DNA from: Cucumis sativus | Taxonomy: Eukaryota > Streptophyta > Magnoliopsida > Cucurbitales > Cucurbitaceae | NCBI RefSeq assembly: GCF_000004075.3 | Contig: NC_026660.2 | Location: 27,221,498-27,285,497 of the forward strand | Reading direction: 5' to 3' | DNA length: 64,000 nucleotides | In this document: piece by piece, positions 1 through 10,911 of the stretch | Position numbering within the stretch: position 1 is the first letter of the stretch | How the letters are laid out: every line of letters starts with the position of its first letter | Notes under the pieces: generated by a model | Told to the model about the DNA's origin: nothing | What the model saw: the letters and a program-made list of their open reading frames with translations, nothing else | Database searches by the model: none | Made by a program: the position numbers and the translations under genes

Positions 1-1200
1 AATATTGCATTTGATTGTTAAATTGATTGTAATTTCATGACAATTTTAAGTAATTAAGTTTTGGTTTGAAACTCATTGATGTTAGTGCATTGTAAGAAAT
101 TTTATGTGTAAAATGCAATGTTGGAAACACTAAATGCTTACTCTAAATAAAGTATTGATTTTTTTTTTGAAAAATTAATCATGGAAATTGATTCATTAAT
201 TCAAAAATTAATTAAAGCTATTGATTGTTGAATTAATTGACCTCAAGAATCATGATTTTACAGTTCCACCATTTTTCAACCCTATGTTGAGAATGGATGA
301 AAAAAAAATGTGTCCAATGTTCTTTGCTTCTTTAATTCTCGAAGAATCCTTGTACTTTGTTGAATTCAATTTTCTGAAGTGAAAATTTTATTCACTGTAG
401 CACCTCAATTTACTTTCTTGAATGTCACCCCAACTCAATATTACATTCCTATAATTTTCTTTTTGTGTTCTTGAAGTTTACTGATCGTTTGTTTTTAGAT
501 TTAGATCCCAAAAATTCTAATAAAATTTATTAAAGTTGGGTTACACAATTTACTTGAAAGAATCATTTCTGTGGCCAACACCATCACATCTCTTATTTAC
601 AATTAAACAACTCCTTTAATTTACACATTGTTTGTCAACTCAATTCTTTGTATTCTTTCATTTTACATGTGTTTTGCATATCTCACGACCCTATCCCAGC
701 AATTCTCTCCTTCATGAAGCTTTTCAAATCTTTTTAATATATTGTCAATTTGGATTTTTCTCAGAGTTACTCCTTATATTTAACCTACAACCTTTGATTT
801 TTGAGCCCAAATTTTTTATCTATCATGTATATACAGATTTTATTTAACAAATGTTTACCATCACTTCATTGCTTTCTTTAATCCATTGAAAATTAAGGGT
901 GTTTGGTTGTAGTTATTTTATAGAGTAGAGTTGAGTTAAGTTGGTAATGATTATAAAATAGAGTAATTAGATAGTTGAAGCAAATAATAAGGTAAGAAAT
1001 ATACATATTCACCCAAATAGCAAAGTGAAAAATATAAGATAACATGAATAAGAAGGTAATAAACATTTTCAATTGTTGGTGTAAACAGCTGCTGGGTATG
1101 TAATTTAAGAAAGGATGGAAACAACCAAAATTTTGGAGCGTGATCTTCAAGCAACAAGGCACTGCCAATAGGAATGCAAGAGATGTTATAAAATTGATGG
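1..1200. other. AT-rich intergenic sequence upstream of the UGT gene
   Basis: I see no supported gene here. Short open frames on both strands have no recognisable domains and AT-driven composition. Around 896-960 the sequence begins with a GGTGTTTGG-like word often seen at ends of small plant transposons, but I could not find a matching inverted end. The last part is the distal promoter of the glycosyltransferase gene. Confidence 0.6.
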
Positions 1201-1211
1201 TTTTAAAATGA

Positions 1212-1219
1212 TATAAATA
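1212..1219 (+). promoter_or_regulatory. TATA box of the UGT gene
   Basis: TATAAATA lies about 100 bp upstream of the ATG at 1315. That would place transcription start near 1245 and give a C/T-rich 5' leader of about 70 bases. Confidence 0.55.
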
Positions 1220-1314
1220 TATGATTACCATTTGACCTACAAAACCCCCAAATCTCAACACTCACAATTCCTACCTCCTCCTTCTTTCTTGGTTTCGTTT
1301 TTTCAGTCATTCCC

Positions 1315-2757
1315 ATGCCTGGCCAAGAATCCAAAACCCACGTGGCTTTGCTAGTCAGCCCCGGAATGGGTCATCTCATCCCCTTCCTCGAACTCGCCAA
1401 CCGTCTCGTCCTCCACCACAACCTCCAAGCCACCCTCTTCGTCGTCGGTACCGGCTCCTCCTCCGCAGAATCCACCCTCCTCCAAAAACCCTCCCTCGTC
1501 AACATCGTCTCTCTTCCTCACTCCTTATCCTCCCTGGACCCAAACGCCCCCATCTGCGACATAATCATCTCCATGATGACCGCCTCTTTCCCCTTCCTTC
1601 GCTCCTCCATCGCTGCCGTCAACCCTCGTCCGGCGGCCCTCATCGTAGACCTTTTCGGAACCCCAGCTCTGTCAATAGCCCATGAACTCGGCATGCTGGG
1701 CTTGGTTTTCATGACCACTAATGCTTGGTACCTCTCTGTCTCGTATCTTTACCCTTCCTTTGAGAAATCAATGGTTGACGCCCACGTGTACAACCACGAT
1801 CCTCTCGTGATCCCGGGTTGCACCCCCGTCCGGTTCGAAGATACCATCGAAGTGTTCGAATTGAACCAGGAGGAAGTTTACGTGGGATTCGGTCGTTACG
1901 CAAGGGAACTTGGAACGGCCGATGGGATCTTGTCAAACACGTGGCAGGATCTTGAGCCCACAACTCTAAAAGCACTCTCCGAAGCTGGGACCCTCGGTTA
2001 TGGGAAAGTCAACGAAGTCCCGATTTATCCAATTGGGCCGTTGACTAGGAATGGCGAGCCCACTTTAGAGAGTGAGGTGTTGAAATGGCTTGATCGCCAA
2101 CCGGATGAGTCAGTGATATACGTGTCCTTTGGGAGTGGAGGGACATTATGTGAAGAACAAATCACGGAATTGGCGTGGGGGTTGGAGCTGAGCCAGCAGC
2201 GCTTTGTTTGGGTCATACGCCCGCCGGAAGGGACGGAATCCACGGGAGCGTTTTTCACGGCGGGAAGAGGATCATCAAGGGACTATTGGGCGTCAAAATA
2301 CTTGCCGGAAGGGTTCATAAAAAGAACGAAAGAGGTGGGTTTAGTGATTCCCATGTGGGGCCCACAGGCGGAGATTTTGAGTCACAGATCGGTGAGGGGA
2401 TTTGTGACACACTGCGGGTGGAACTCGTCATTAGAGAGCATAGTGAACGGAGTGGCGATGGTGACGTGGCCGTTGTATGCAGAGCAGAAGATGAACGCAG
2501 CGTTGCTGACTGAGGAAATGGGTGTGGCGGTTAGGTTGAGGGCGGAGGGTCAGGGAGTGGTGGAGAGGAAGGAGATCGAGAAGAAGGTGAGGATGATAAT
2601 GGAAGGCAAAGAAGGTGAGGGAATTAGAGAGAGGGTTAAAGAGCTTAAAATTAGTGGGGGAAAAGCCGTCACCAAGGGTGGGTCTTCGTACAATTCCTTG
2701 GCTCGTGTGGCTTCGGAATGCGATATTTTCCGGCGCCGTAGAGACGGAGGGTATTAG
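1315..2757 (+). CDS. UGT72: UDP-glycosyltransferase, UGT72 family (hydroquinone/phenylpropanoid glucosyltransferase-like)
   Basis: Intronless gene of 480 residues, the usual length for plant family 1 glycosyltransferases. It should transfer a sugar, probably glucose from UDP-glucose, to a small phenolic acceptor in the cytosol. Seen: the N-terminal SPGMGHLIP motif carrying the expected catalytic His20, the partner Asp112 in ALIVDLFG, the VIYVSFGSGG segment near 268-276, and a 44-residue PSPG sugar-donor box at 348-391 (Trp348 to Gln391). The final Gln is the residue usually linked to UDP-glucose preference. UGT72 members start with the same PGxGHLIPxLELxxRLVxxH pattern; in Arabidopsis they act on monolignols and hydroquinone-like phenols, so a phenylpropanoid acceptor is likely but unproven. 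Oddities: the PSPG box has SVRGF where SVGGF is usual (Arg361) and GVAMV where GVPMV is usual (Ala381). The first half is C-rich and the second half G-rich on the coding strand. Confidence 0.93.
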   Translation: MPGQESKTHVALLVSPGMGHLIPFLELANRLVLHHNLQATLFVVGTGSSSAESTLLQKPSLVNIVSLPHSLSSLDPNAPICDIIISMMTASFPFLRSSIAAVNPRPAALIVDLFGTPALSIAHELGMLGLVFMTTNAWYLSVSYLYPSFEKSMVDAHVYNHDPLVIPGCTPVRFEDTIEVFELNQEEVYVGFGRYARELGTADGILSNTWQDLEPTTLKALSEAGTLGYGKVNEVPIYPIGPLTRNGEPTLESEVLKWLDRQPDESVIYVSFGSGGTLCEEQITELAWGLELSQQRFVWVIRPPEGTESTGAFFTAGRGSSRDYWASKYLPEGFIKRTKEVGLVIPMWGPQAEILSHRSVRGFVTHCGWNSSLESIVNGVAMVTWPLYAEQKMNAALLTEEMGVAVRLRAEGQGVVERKEIEKKVRMIMEGKEGEGIRERVKELKISGGKAVTKGGSSYNSLARVASECDIFRRRRDGGY

Positions 2758-3273
2758 TCGTCATCATGAAAGCTTTTTAAGTGTTATCTCAAAACCAAAG
2801 TCGTTACATGCACTACTAATTGGTGTGACCTTTTTCAGTCGTCTTCTCATAATTATCGTACTGATATATATATTTTCAAGCACGTACGTACGATAATTAT
2901 TGGATAAGGAATTTAACTTTCTATCTTTACTGAGGATGGTCACACTAATATATATCAATAAGACAAATGTATTACTATATATTGATGTTTTTACTTCTTA
3001 TAAATTAAATTTGGCATCTAAATACTGTGCGATTCTAATAATAACTTGAACTTCCCCTATGGGTCACTACTACAAATCATTTAACTTCAAACATAATAGC
3101 TCGTATATGATCATATTATAAGTGTATAATAGTGAATCATATTGGAACCTTTCTATCTGTGTGATGCTCAAATTTTATATCTTAATAAGTTCAATGAGAC
3201 CCCATGTTACTGCCTTCTCTTCCTCACCCTAATCTCTCTCTCTATTTATGCTGCAAGTTGACAATTTGTTATT

Positions 3274-3299
3274 CACACACACACACACATATATATATA
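3274..3299. repeat. Compound microsatellite (CA)8(TA)5
   Basis: Eight CA units are followed directly by five TA units. A length-variable marker is likely. Confidence 0.9.
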
Positions 3300-5262
3300 G
3301 TTGATTGGCCATGAAAAATGGGAGATTTAAATTGAAAAGTTAACGACATTTCGTCAGGAATAATTAATATATAGTCATCTTAGTACAACATAAATTCTGT
3401 AGGATATGAAGGGAGAGTGAATGCATGCATGTCCATTTCGTCACCTGATCAGTCAGAAAATGAATCCCAATTATATGTATTCAAAATGAAAATTGTCAAA
3501 ATTAGGTCATTAATTACTAAATTGAGATTCTTTTAAGGACTCAAAATGACAACTGTGTCTAATTAGGCCATTATTTCGATATATTTTTATCCTAATATAA
3601 TTAATTAGTCAAAGCATGCATGATTAGTACTTTTATAAAACAAAGGTTGGATTAGAATTTTCAACGTTAAACCCATTTAAAATTATAGATTAAACAATAT
3701 AGCTTCCCTCTAGGGTTATTATCTGTTTGACCTCTGATCCTATACTTTAATTTTTTTACGTATATTTATATTTTATTTGTTATTAGTATTGATAATCTTC
3801 ATATATGCATCTACTCATATTTTACCACTCACTCAATTGTTATTTTTTTTTTTTTTATTGAAACGAGATTAAAAAAATAGATTCAACTTAAGTAAAACCC
3901 TAAACTTAAAATGTACTGAAATTGATATTTGCACTTACTTACTTGAAAATGAAATGAAAATAAAAATGACACATTTAAATTAATAGAAAACATATGCCTT
4001 CACAAGACAATATAACAATAACAACAATACATTTCTTGACACAATAATAATGATACATATCAACCCTAGATTTCGAATTACGAAAGAACGACCATTATTC
4101 TCTCTAATTTTTTTTCTTTTCAAATTTAGTTAATACTTTTTTAGTACAACCATAATCATGGGAGATTGAAATTGTAGCAATAGAAGATCATGCTAATATG
4201 CAGTTGGGTTAAACTCGTTTTGGTTTCTTTTTTTCAAATTATTCCTCTATTTGTGCATTCCATTTTCATCCTTTTTTCCAAGTCATTCATCAATAAAAAG
4301 AAATAGATATATTTTTTTAGGAATTATGCTTACGATTTTCATTTACCAAATACTCTTAGATGTAATAACCTAAGCGAAATGGTAAACTGTTAAAATAATA
4401 TAATTGTTTTTAAGAAAATATCAAATTTTCATATATGGAAAATCGTATTTTTTTTAATGGTAAAAATATAAGATTTGATAAAATATTTAGGCTTCGTTGA
4501 AAAATTGAATGTAATGAATTCTTTTTTATTTTCTCAATTTATGTGTTCTTGTCTTTTTGTTATTGTTCTATCAATTTTTGTGGTCATTTAGAAAATGTTG
4601 AGAGAGAAACCCTATAAGGATTTTGTTTTAATGGAGAGAGTCGAAAATGAAGAGTTAGAATATACAGGAAGAATGAATAATATATATAATTGTCATATAT
4701 TGAATAGTTTAAAAGTGAATTATAATGTAGTCAAAGCAAGAATTTGTTTTAATAGTATTGACATTATTTATTAATGTAGTTATCTAATTATCATGTTGAA
4801 TTCTGTCTATTTTTTTTATATAATTAGGAAATAAAGATAAAAACTTGAAGAATCGTACAAAAAGTATAACAAATTTGACAAAATATTTTTTTCAGATTTT
4901 ATAATAATATACATAGACACTAATCATATAACATTTAGAAAGTGATAGAAGTCTATTAGTTTCTATTATTGATAGAATTCAAAAATTTTATATAATTTGT
5001 AAATATTTTAATTTATTTTATTATTTTAAAAATTGCTTCCGAAAATTTTCACGATTACATTATTCTTAAAAAAAACAATAAAAAGAACTACCTTACTCGG
5101 TTAAAAAAAACAAACAACAAAAAGAGGAGAAAAAAAAGATTAGCCTTGCTCTTTCAACATCTTCATAATAGGATTTGAACCACCAATAAATTCTTTATAG
5201 AATATTTTGTTATTTCAATACTTCAAAAAACACTTTTTAAAAAGAAACAAAAGGATAACTTT

Positions 5263-5278
5263 TATATATATATATATA
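5263..5278. repeat. (TA)8 microsatellite
   Basis: Simple TA run, about 95 bp beyond the stop codon of the GDPDL gene, in its probable 3' flank. Confidence 0.85.
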
Positions 5279-5372
5279 AAGTGTATTAACTACATAAATA
5301 CATGTGAAAATGGGTGGCCTTGAGAGTTTAAATATTCATATGATTATGGAGGAGATTATTGAGTGTTGATTA

Positions 5373-8300
5373 TTACAGTGATATGAAGAAGGTAAGCACA
5401 ACAACTGAGACTAGAGAAACAAACAAGTTAGCAACATTTGATACACTGCCTGATGGGGCTGGCGCGGCAGGCATGTCTGCAGCATCTGAAGGAGTCGTTG
5501 TCGCCATTTTGTTCACCCCGGGGAGCGGTGGATCGACAATGTCATTAGCATCCAACGGGGGCATTGGAGGATCAGTAGGTGGTTTGGCCTCTGGGTCTAC
5601 CATATTCATCATCATACCAATATCAGGTGGTAGTATTATATATGGAGCAGTATCCGGGTTCAGCTGAGTTGGTCGGCATGGACATGCTACAATCACCGAG
5701 AAGAAACAAACAAACAAAAGAAGTTATTGTCAATATATGTTTTAACCATTTGAGTTAAATTATGCCCCTAATAGCTCGATAGCTTACTCATGTATCGTTT
5801 TGCAGTATTAGGGAATTCGGTAATGATGCCATCAACGTGGAAGTAGTCGACAAAAGTAGAAACCTCCATGGAGGCTTCTGAGTAGTAATCAAAGGGCAAG
5901 GAAACATATTCATTTCTCATGACATAAACAAAGACAGAGAGATTGGAAGCCTTCATTTCAGCAACAACTTTAGTGAGGCCAGTAGTGAAATAGTTTGTAA
6001 TTTCAATGACAGAGCCACGAGGAATGGCCACAACTTCAGCATAGTGTTTGATTTCTTCAAGAGCTTCTTTTGGGGCATCTCCAATCTTTGAATCAACAGT
6101 TAAAACTCTAATGAAATTTGGGTACTTAGTCTTGAAAACGGACAGCACAGAAGTATCATCTGATCTAATGAAAACTTGTTGTGTTGATTGTTTGTCAAAA
6201 GTGGCATTGACTAAGGCTGTTGCTACAGTTCCCACCATGTCCAGACCTTTCCTTGAAGCCAAATACGCAGCGTTCTGACATACGAAGGCTATTGGTTATT
6301 AGAAGAGAGTACTAGAGTCCGTTTGAAATGACCTTTTTAAAAATATACGAAATTGAAAATCATCATCATAATAAAAGAGAAACAAAGGGGTTTACTTGGA
6401 TGTTGATCATAATCCCAGAAACAGCTTTGGCTTTAGAAAACTCAAGAAACTCAGGCAGTGTCATGAACTTGCCCTTGTTCTTAAAGGCTGGATTACGAGC
6501 AAGACCAGAAGAGGCCATGAAAGGGTTTGAAATTTGAGCTGAAACAGAGAGACAGAGACAGAATTAAATTAGAAACAGAATGTGAAGAGTTATTGAAGTG
6601 AATACTAAAAAAGAAAGAAGGGGGGGCTTACGTTTGAGAGTAAGAATCTCAGCCCAAGTAAGATCAAAAGAGAAGATTCCAGGTTCAGCTTGAACTTCAG
6701 GGATACTTGTAGTTTTTGCTGAGAAAGCAGTGATAACAGTTGTACCTGTCAAAAGATCTGCCATTTCCATACAGAAAGGAACTCCATCTTTGGATAATTG
6801 AACTGAACAATCAATGACATCAGCTCCTTCATCAATTGCTTTTTGGTAAGCAAGGTCAGTTGAGCCTGGGAAATCCCCACTTGCTCCATTGCTGCTTATC
6901 ACCAATGCTTGCTCTAATCCTGTTTTTTTGGTACGATTACAAGAAAAAACCATTTATAATTACTAGTTTTCTTCCTCTCTAAACAATCTTCAAGCCTTTA
7001 ACACCCCCACCCCCACATCCATGATTCATAATCTGAATCCTGGGACTGGATCTTTACAAAGCCAAAACACAAAAGAGTTATAAAAGAGAATGATCGTTAC
7101 CAGGCTGAGGTTTTCCATCGTTATGAAAACTCGAATAGCAGGCTGCAAGGACAAAAGGTAAGAATAGAGTAAGTTGATATAGAATGAATGAGAAATAAGG
7201 TATATATATAGGGAAAATGCTAACCAATGGCTTGAGACGCAGCGGGAGAGAAATCAGAAAGGACTCCATCAACAGCAAAATGGCCATTATCAAAAAACTG
7301 AAGGTACTCACGGATTGGATCATAACTATAATTGTAACCAACAATGGCATCATTTGCAAAGCCAGAAGCATAAACTTCCAAGCCAAGCTTATGAGCATCA
7401 ATGACAATGTTTGTTGCAGGCTGCACATACTTGTCTGGACCGATTGGCCAAATATATTCTTTTCTGATCAGAATTCCTGAGGCAAATGTCTTAATCATAG
7501 GAAGTTCATGAGCCAAGGCACCATATGTTTTCTTTGTTGTTGGCTCTATTTCATTAGCTTCTAAGAATCTGAATATCAGCTTTGTTCTAGCTTTATTCAC
7601 ACTCCCACTTATCCCTTTCAATATCCCAATCTCTGAAGACGACACAAAGTTTATTCGCATCAATCTCAATGCCTTTTGAAGGTACGATATTACACTCAGA
7701 CCGTGTTCTGCATAGAACGCTTCGTACTGTGATAACAACGTTATCAAATGAGACCTTGACAACACGAAAGATAGTCTTTCAGAAGAGGGTAGTTATAAAT
7801 ACCTCGGCATTCAACCAGAATTGACTCGGATTCATTTTAAAGACATCTTCAACAGCCGCGATTGGCAAAGTACCGTCGTAGAGACTAGGTCGAGAGAGGA
7901 CACTTTGAATCACTGATGATGAAAATCCAATTCCAACAAGTTAAAAGAAATGGGCAAAATGCTGAATATGAAAAGGCAATGAAATGAAGGAAGTTGAACA
8001 TACAGTTGACTCTGTCAAAGAGATCATTAGACATGATATCAACAGAGAACCATCCCTTGAGAATCTTTCCATTGATAGTATAAGACTTGCGATCACGAGG
8101 AAAGGCATCTTCAATATTGGTTGAATTTTGAAGCCTAAGATCAGTTAAGCAAAAGCCAATCCCATCTTTGGTGAGTTGAAGATTACAATACAAAGCTGTG
8201 TTATGTAAACCTGTAACCACAGCCATTTGATTTGCAAAAGGGCTTGCTTCTGGAAACACTCCAGATAATCCTCCTCTTGCTATTACGAGTGGATGATCCC

Positions 8301-8512
8301 CTGCATTCAAATTTTATTTGTCATGTCAGTGGCCGTCTCATTCAATCATTTTTCTTTTGATTTTTTCGTATTGATTTCCTAATCTTAAACAAAAATTCAT
8401 AAAAGGGATCACCTTTCAAAGTGAGCCATTTTTCTTTAGGACGAAGATTGTGTTGTGCAAATGTGGAGGAGATGAAGATCAACGAAGCTATGACCAAAAA
8501 ACACTTTAGCAT
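5373..8512 (-). CDS. GDPDL: GPI-anchored glycerophosphodiester phosphodiesterase-like protein (GDPDL, SHV3-like)
   Basis: Nine coding exons on the minus strand: 8413-8512, 8004-8300, 7803-7912, 7225-7726, 7101-7142, 6632-6919, 6396-6538, 5788-6274, 5373-5686. All junctions are GT-AG and the phases close, giving 760 residues, normal for plant GDPDL proteins. Seen: an N-terminal signal peptide with likely cleavage after Ala19; two tandem GDPD modules, roughly 39-336 (LVIARGGLSGVFPEAS, later NYSYDPI and VDGVLSDF) and 355-655 (LVISSNGASGDFPGST, DCSVQLSKDGVPF, VDGIITEFP); then a Pro-rich spacer and a C-terminal hydrophobic tail, typical of a GPI-anchor signal. GDPDL proteins of the SHV3/MRH5 type act at the cell surface in cellulose and pectin organisation and root-hair growth, and their enzymatic activity is debated. 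A further 5' exon lies in the leader. It and its neighbour APP1 are transcribed in the same direction, about 2.4 kb apart. Confidence 0.92.
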
Positions 8513-8535
8513 TGTGAGTCCCAACGCTGTTTTAA

Positions 8536-8622
8536 CTGCAAAATCACAAAACAACAATCACTCAAAGGAAAGAAATTTATGAAAAAAAAACAAAAATAAA
8601 TTAATGGGTTTGTTTTGTTTAC
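8536..8622 (-). other. Intron in the 5' untranslated region of GDPDL
   Basis: On the minus strand a donor (AAAG|GTAAAC) at 8622 and an acceptor (TTTTGCAG) ending at 8536 bound an 87-bp intron, 23 bases upstream of the ATG at 8512. This implies a non-coding first exon running from 8623 to roughly 8850. Leader introns often raise expression in plants. Confidence 0.6.
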
Positions 8623-8878
8623 CTTTGATCTCTTGATTACTACAAAACTGATTTCAAATACCAAAATTGAACAAAAAAGAAAAAGAAAAAAGAAAAAAAG
8701 AAGAAGAAAAAATCAAGTTGAAGACATGGAAAAATGAAAATGAGGAGAAAACGAAAAGAAAATGGAAGAGGGAGAGATCAGACAAAGAGAGAAGGAACTC
8801 AGAAAGAGCATTCCCTGTCAAGTTTTTAGAACAAAAAACTCTCAAGGGAATGGTGAAAAATTATCAGAAAGATAATTT

Positions 8879-8885
8879 CTTTATA
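8879..8885 (-). promoter_or_regulatory. Probable TATA box of GDPDL
   Basis: Read on the minus strand the site is TATAAAG. It sits about 30-40 bp upstream of the purine/pyrimidine-rich stretch that would form the non-coding first exon. Confidence 0.4.
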
Positions 8886-9001
8886 AAAAAAAAAAAAAAC
8901 AAAGAGAGAAAATATGAAGAAAAGAAAAAAATTAGTGTGTGAGATAATAAAGGGGTTTAGGTAAAACAAACACTCCTAAAAAAAGGTGTGTTTTTTTATT
9001 T

Positions 9002-9030
9002 GGGGGGTGGGGGGTGGGGTGAGGGGGGGG
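9002..9030 (+). promoter_or_regulatory. G-quadruplex motif upstream of GDPDL
   Basis: Four runs of six, six, four and eight G (9002-9007, 9009-9014, 9016-9019, 9023-9030) are separated by loops of one, one and three bases. This matches the standard intramolecular quadruplex pattern. It lies about 120 bp upstream of the candidate TATA box, on the non-template strand opposite the coding sense of the gene. Confidence 0.8.
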
Positions 9031-10911
9031 TATGTCTGTTCTTCAAGGTTGTCCCTCTCCAATAGCTCAATGAAAGAGATTTGGAACAATTAATAGGTCC
9101 CTAATGGTTTACTAATTAAAGATTAGGTCATTTTAGGAATTTAATTGTTGTTTCTAATTATCTTTCATCCTCAAGTTTTTTGTTATGAGAGTGTGTTTAT
9201 TGGGAGGGAAAACAGAACCTTTCTCAACCTTTCAAACTTAAACGCCTTTTTCAACGACTTTTTTCAACTCTCCTAAATAGGAATGTTTCCTAAAAAAAAG
9301 AAAAGATGAGAAGAGAAAATAAAATCCTTTTTTGCTTATTATTTATTATTTATTATTTATTATTATTATCTCTCTCTATTTTATCTTTATAAGTTTTTAA
9401 ATCTCTACACCTTTGCCCTTCAAACTTTAGCTTCCACTTTTCTATTTTTTGTCTTATTGGTCATTCGAGTTTTGTCTCTTTTAAAGAGAGAAAAATAAAA
9501 TAGTCTTAGGAACGTTTTGTATTAAATATATAATCTTAAACTAAATCAAAATTTTAAATGCTAATTGATTTAACAAATTTAATTTTTTTATTTGACGTCT
9601 AATAAAAATTGTTAGGATAGTAATTAATAGACATTTGATTTTACAATTTGTCATTTAAGCCATTACAAACTTAAAACCATAAATTTATTGTAACCTATCC
9701 ATTTAAAGTTTTATAGGTTGTTTTTTAGAATAAACTTAAAGTTTGAAGTTTAATAGTGATTTAATTGAAGCCTGAGAAACTTAAAAAATACATTTATTAT
9801 TAATTAATATAACCTCCCTCTAGTATCATATAACACGTTATAATTACACTTAAAATAAAGGGATGTCTATTTTATGATTTTGTTTATTTCTATAAAATTT
9901 GAATGGTGAAATATATATATATAATAACTCTTTTAGCGTATAAAGAATAGTTATGAAGTATTTATTGCATTGTTCTAATTCACTTTAATAAATGCTTGTG
10001 GTTTCATTGTTGGTTGGGCAAAAGGGTCTCTGCCTCTTCAATGAATTAACTTAAATATCATAAAGATGTAACATGTTGTGTAATAAATTTCAGGTGTTTT
10101 TCTTAAACACTTCTGTTAAGTTCTTCGTTGTCTTAAATTTAATTAGACAATTAAATGGTACAACATTCAACCACAGTTGTTAAGTGTGCCAAATTATTGA
10201 TTGGTTATTAGTTTCCTAAGATTTTAACCTCTTTTTTCTTAAGGTATTGAAATGTGATTGAAAAAGATGAGATCTACGACTTAAGATCAAGACACAAACA
10301 AATCATAAAAAGATGGTTAAAAACACAGTGAACAAGAAACCACCATAACGCATAAGAAGAGTCAATTTAAATACTCTCAATCGAAGTCTCCCAATTAAAA
10401 CAACGGTTGTGAAGGTAACTTGAAAACCTTGAATCGCAGAATAAGAAAATAGGCATATTCAATAAAATGGAGTAAGAATATCGGCATATTTCATATTAAT
10501 TAAAGAACTTGAAAATAGTGCAAAATTTTGTATTTTCTTGTGAGCATATATAATCCACTAAGACTTCATCAAACCACCAAGTAAAAAAATTTGAAAGAGA
10601 AAGAACTGAAAAGGGATATGCATTTCGAAACGAAAGATGAGACTAAAGATTTTACAACTGATCAAGCAAATTTCCAAACCTCACTTCTTACCAATGTAAG
10701 CATAAGTTGGATAGAAAATAACTATCACCAGTATTAGGAACTTAGAACCAAATAGCGTAGTTGAGGAGAGGAAAGCAATAATCCTAGACTACTTGAAATG
10801 CTCGGAAGGCGACGAGCAAAGATGACATTATTAAAAGAAAAGAGATGTGGGCAGCAGAGCAATAAGGGCTGAAACTACTACTTCTTCAATAATACTTTCC
10901 CAGAGAGATGA
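9031..10911. other. Intergenic region between GDPDL and APP1
   Basis: AT-rich sequence without a supported gene. It includes the distal GDPDL promoter, a short TTATTTA-type tandem at about 9336-9369, and the 3' flank of APP1. Confidence 0.55.
9336..9369. repeat. Short A/T tandem repeat (about 7-bp TTATTTA unit)
   Basis: Four to five imperfect copies of a 7-base A/T unit are followed by a CT run. Simple sequence only. Confidence 0.75.

Larger units (their letters stand above)
2758..5372. other. Intergenic region between tail-to-tail UGT and GDPDL genes
   Basis: AT-rich sequence holding the 3' ends of the flanking genes, which converge here. I see no gene. It contains a compound CA/TA microsatellite near 3274 and a TA tract near 5263, given separately. 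Confidence 0.6.

Noticed and set aside
893-1261. Minus-strand 122-codon frame upstream of the UGT gene
   Set aside because: AT-driven composition, no motifs, and overlap with the UGT promoter.
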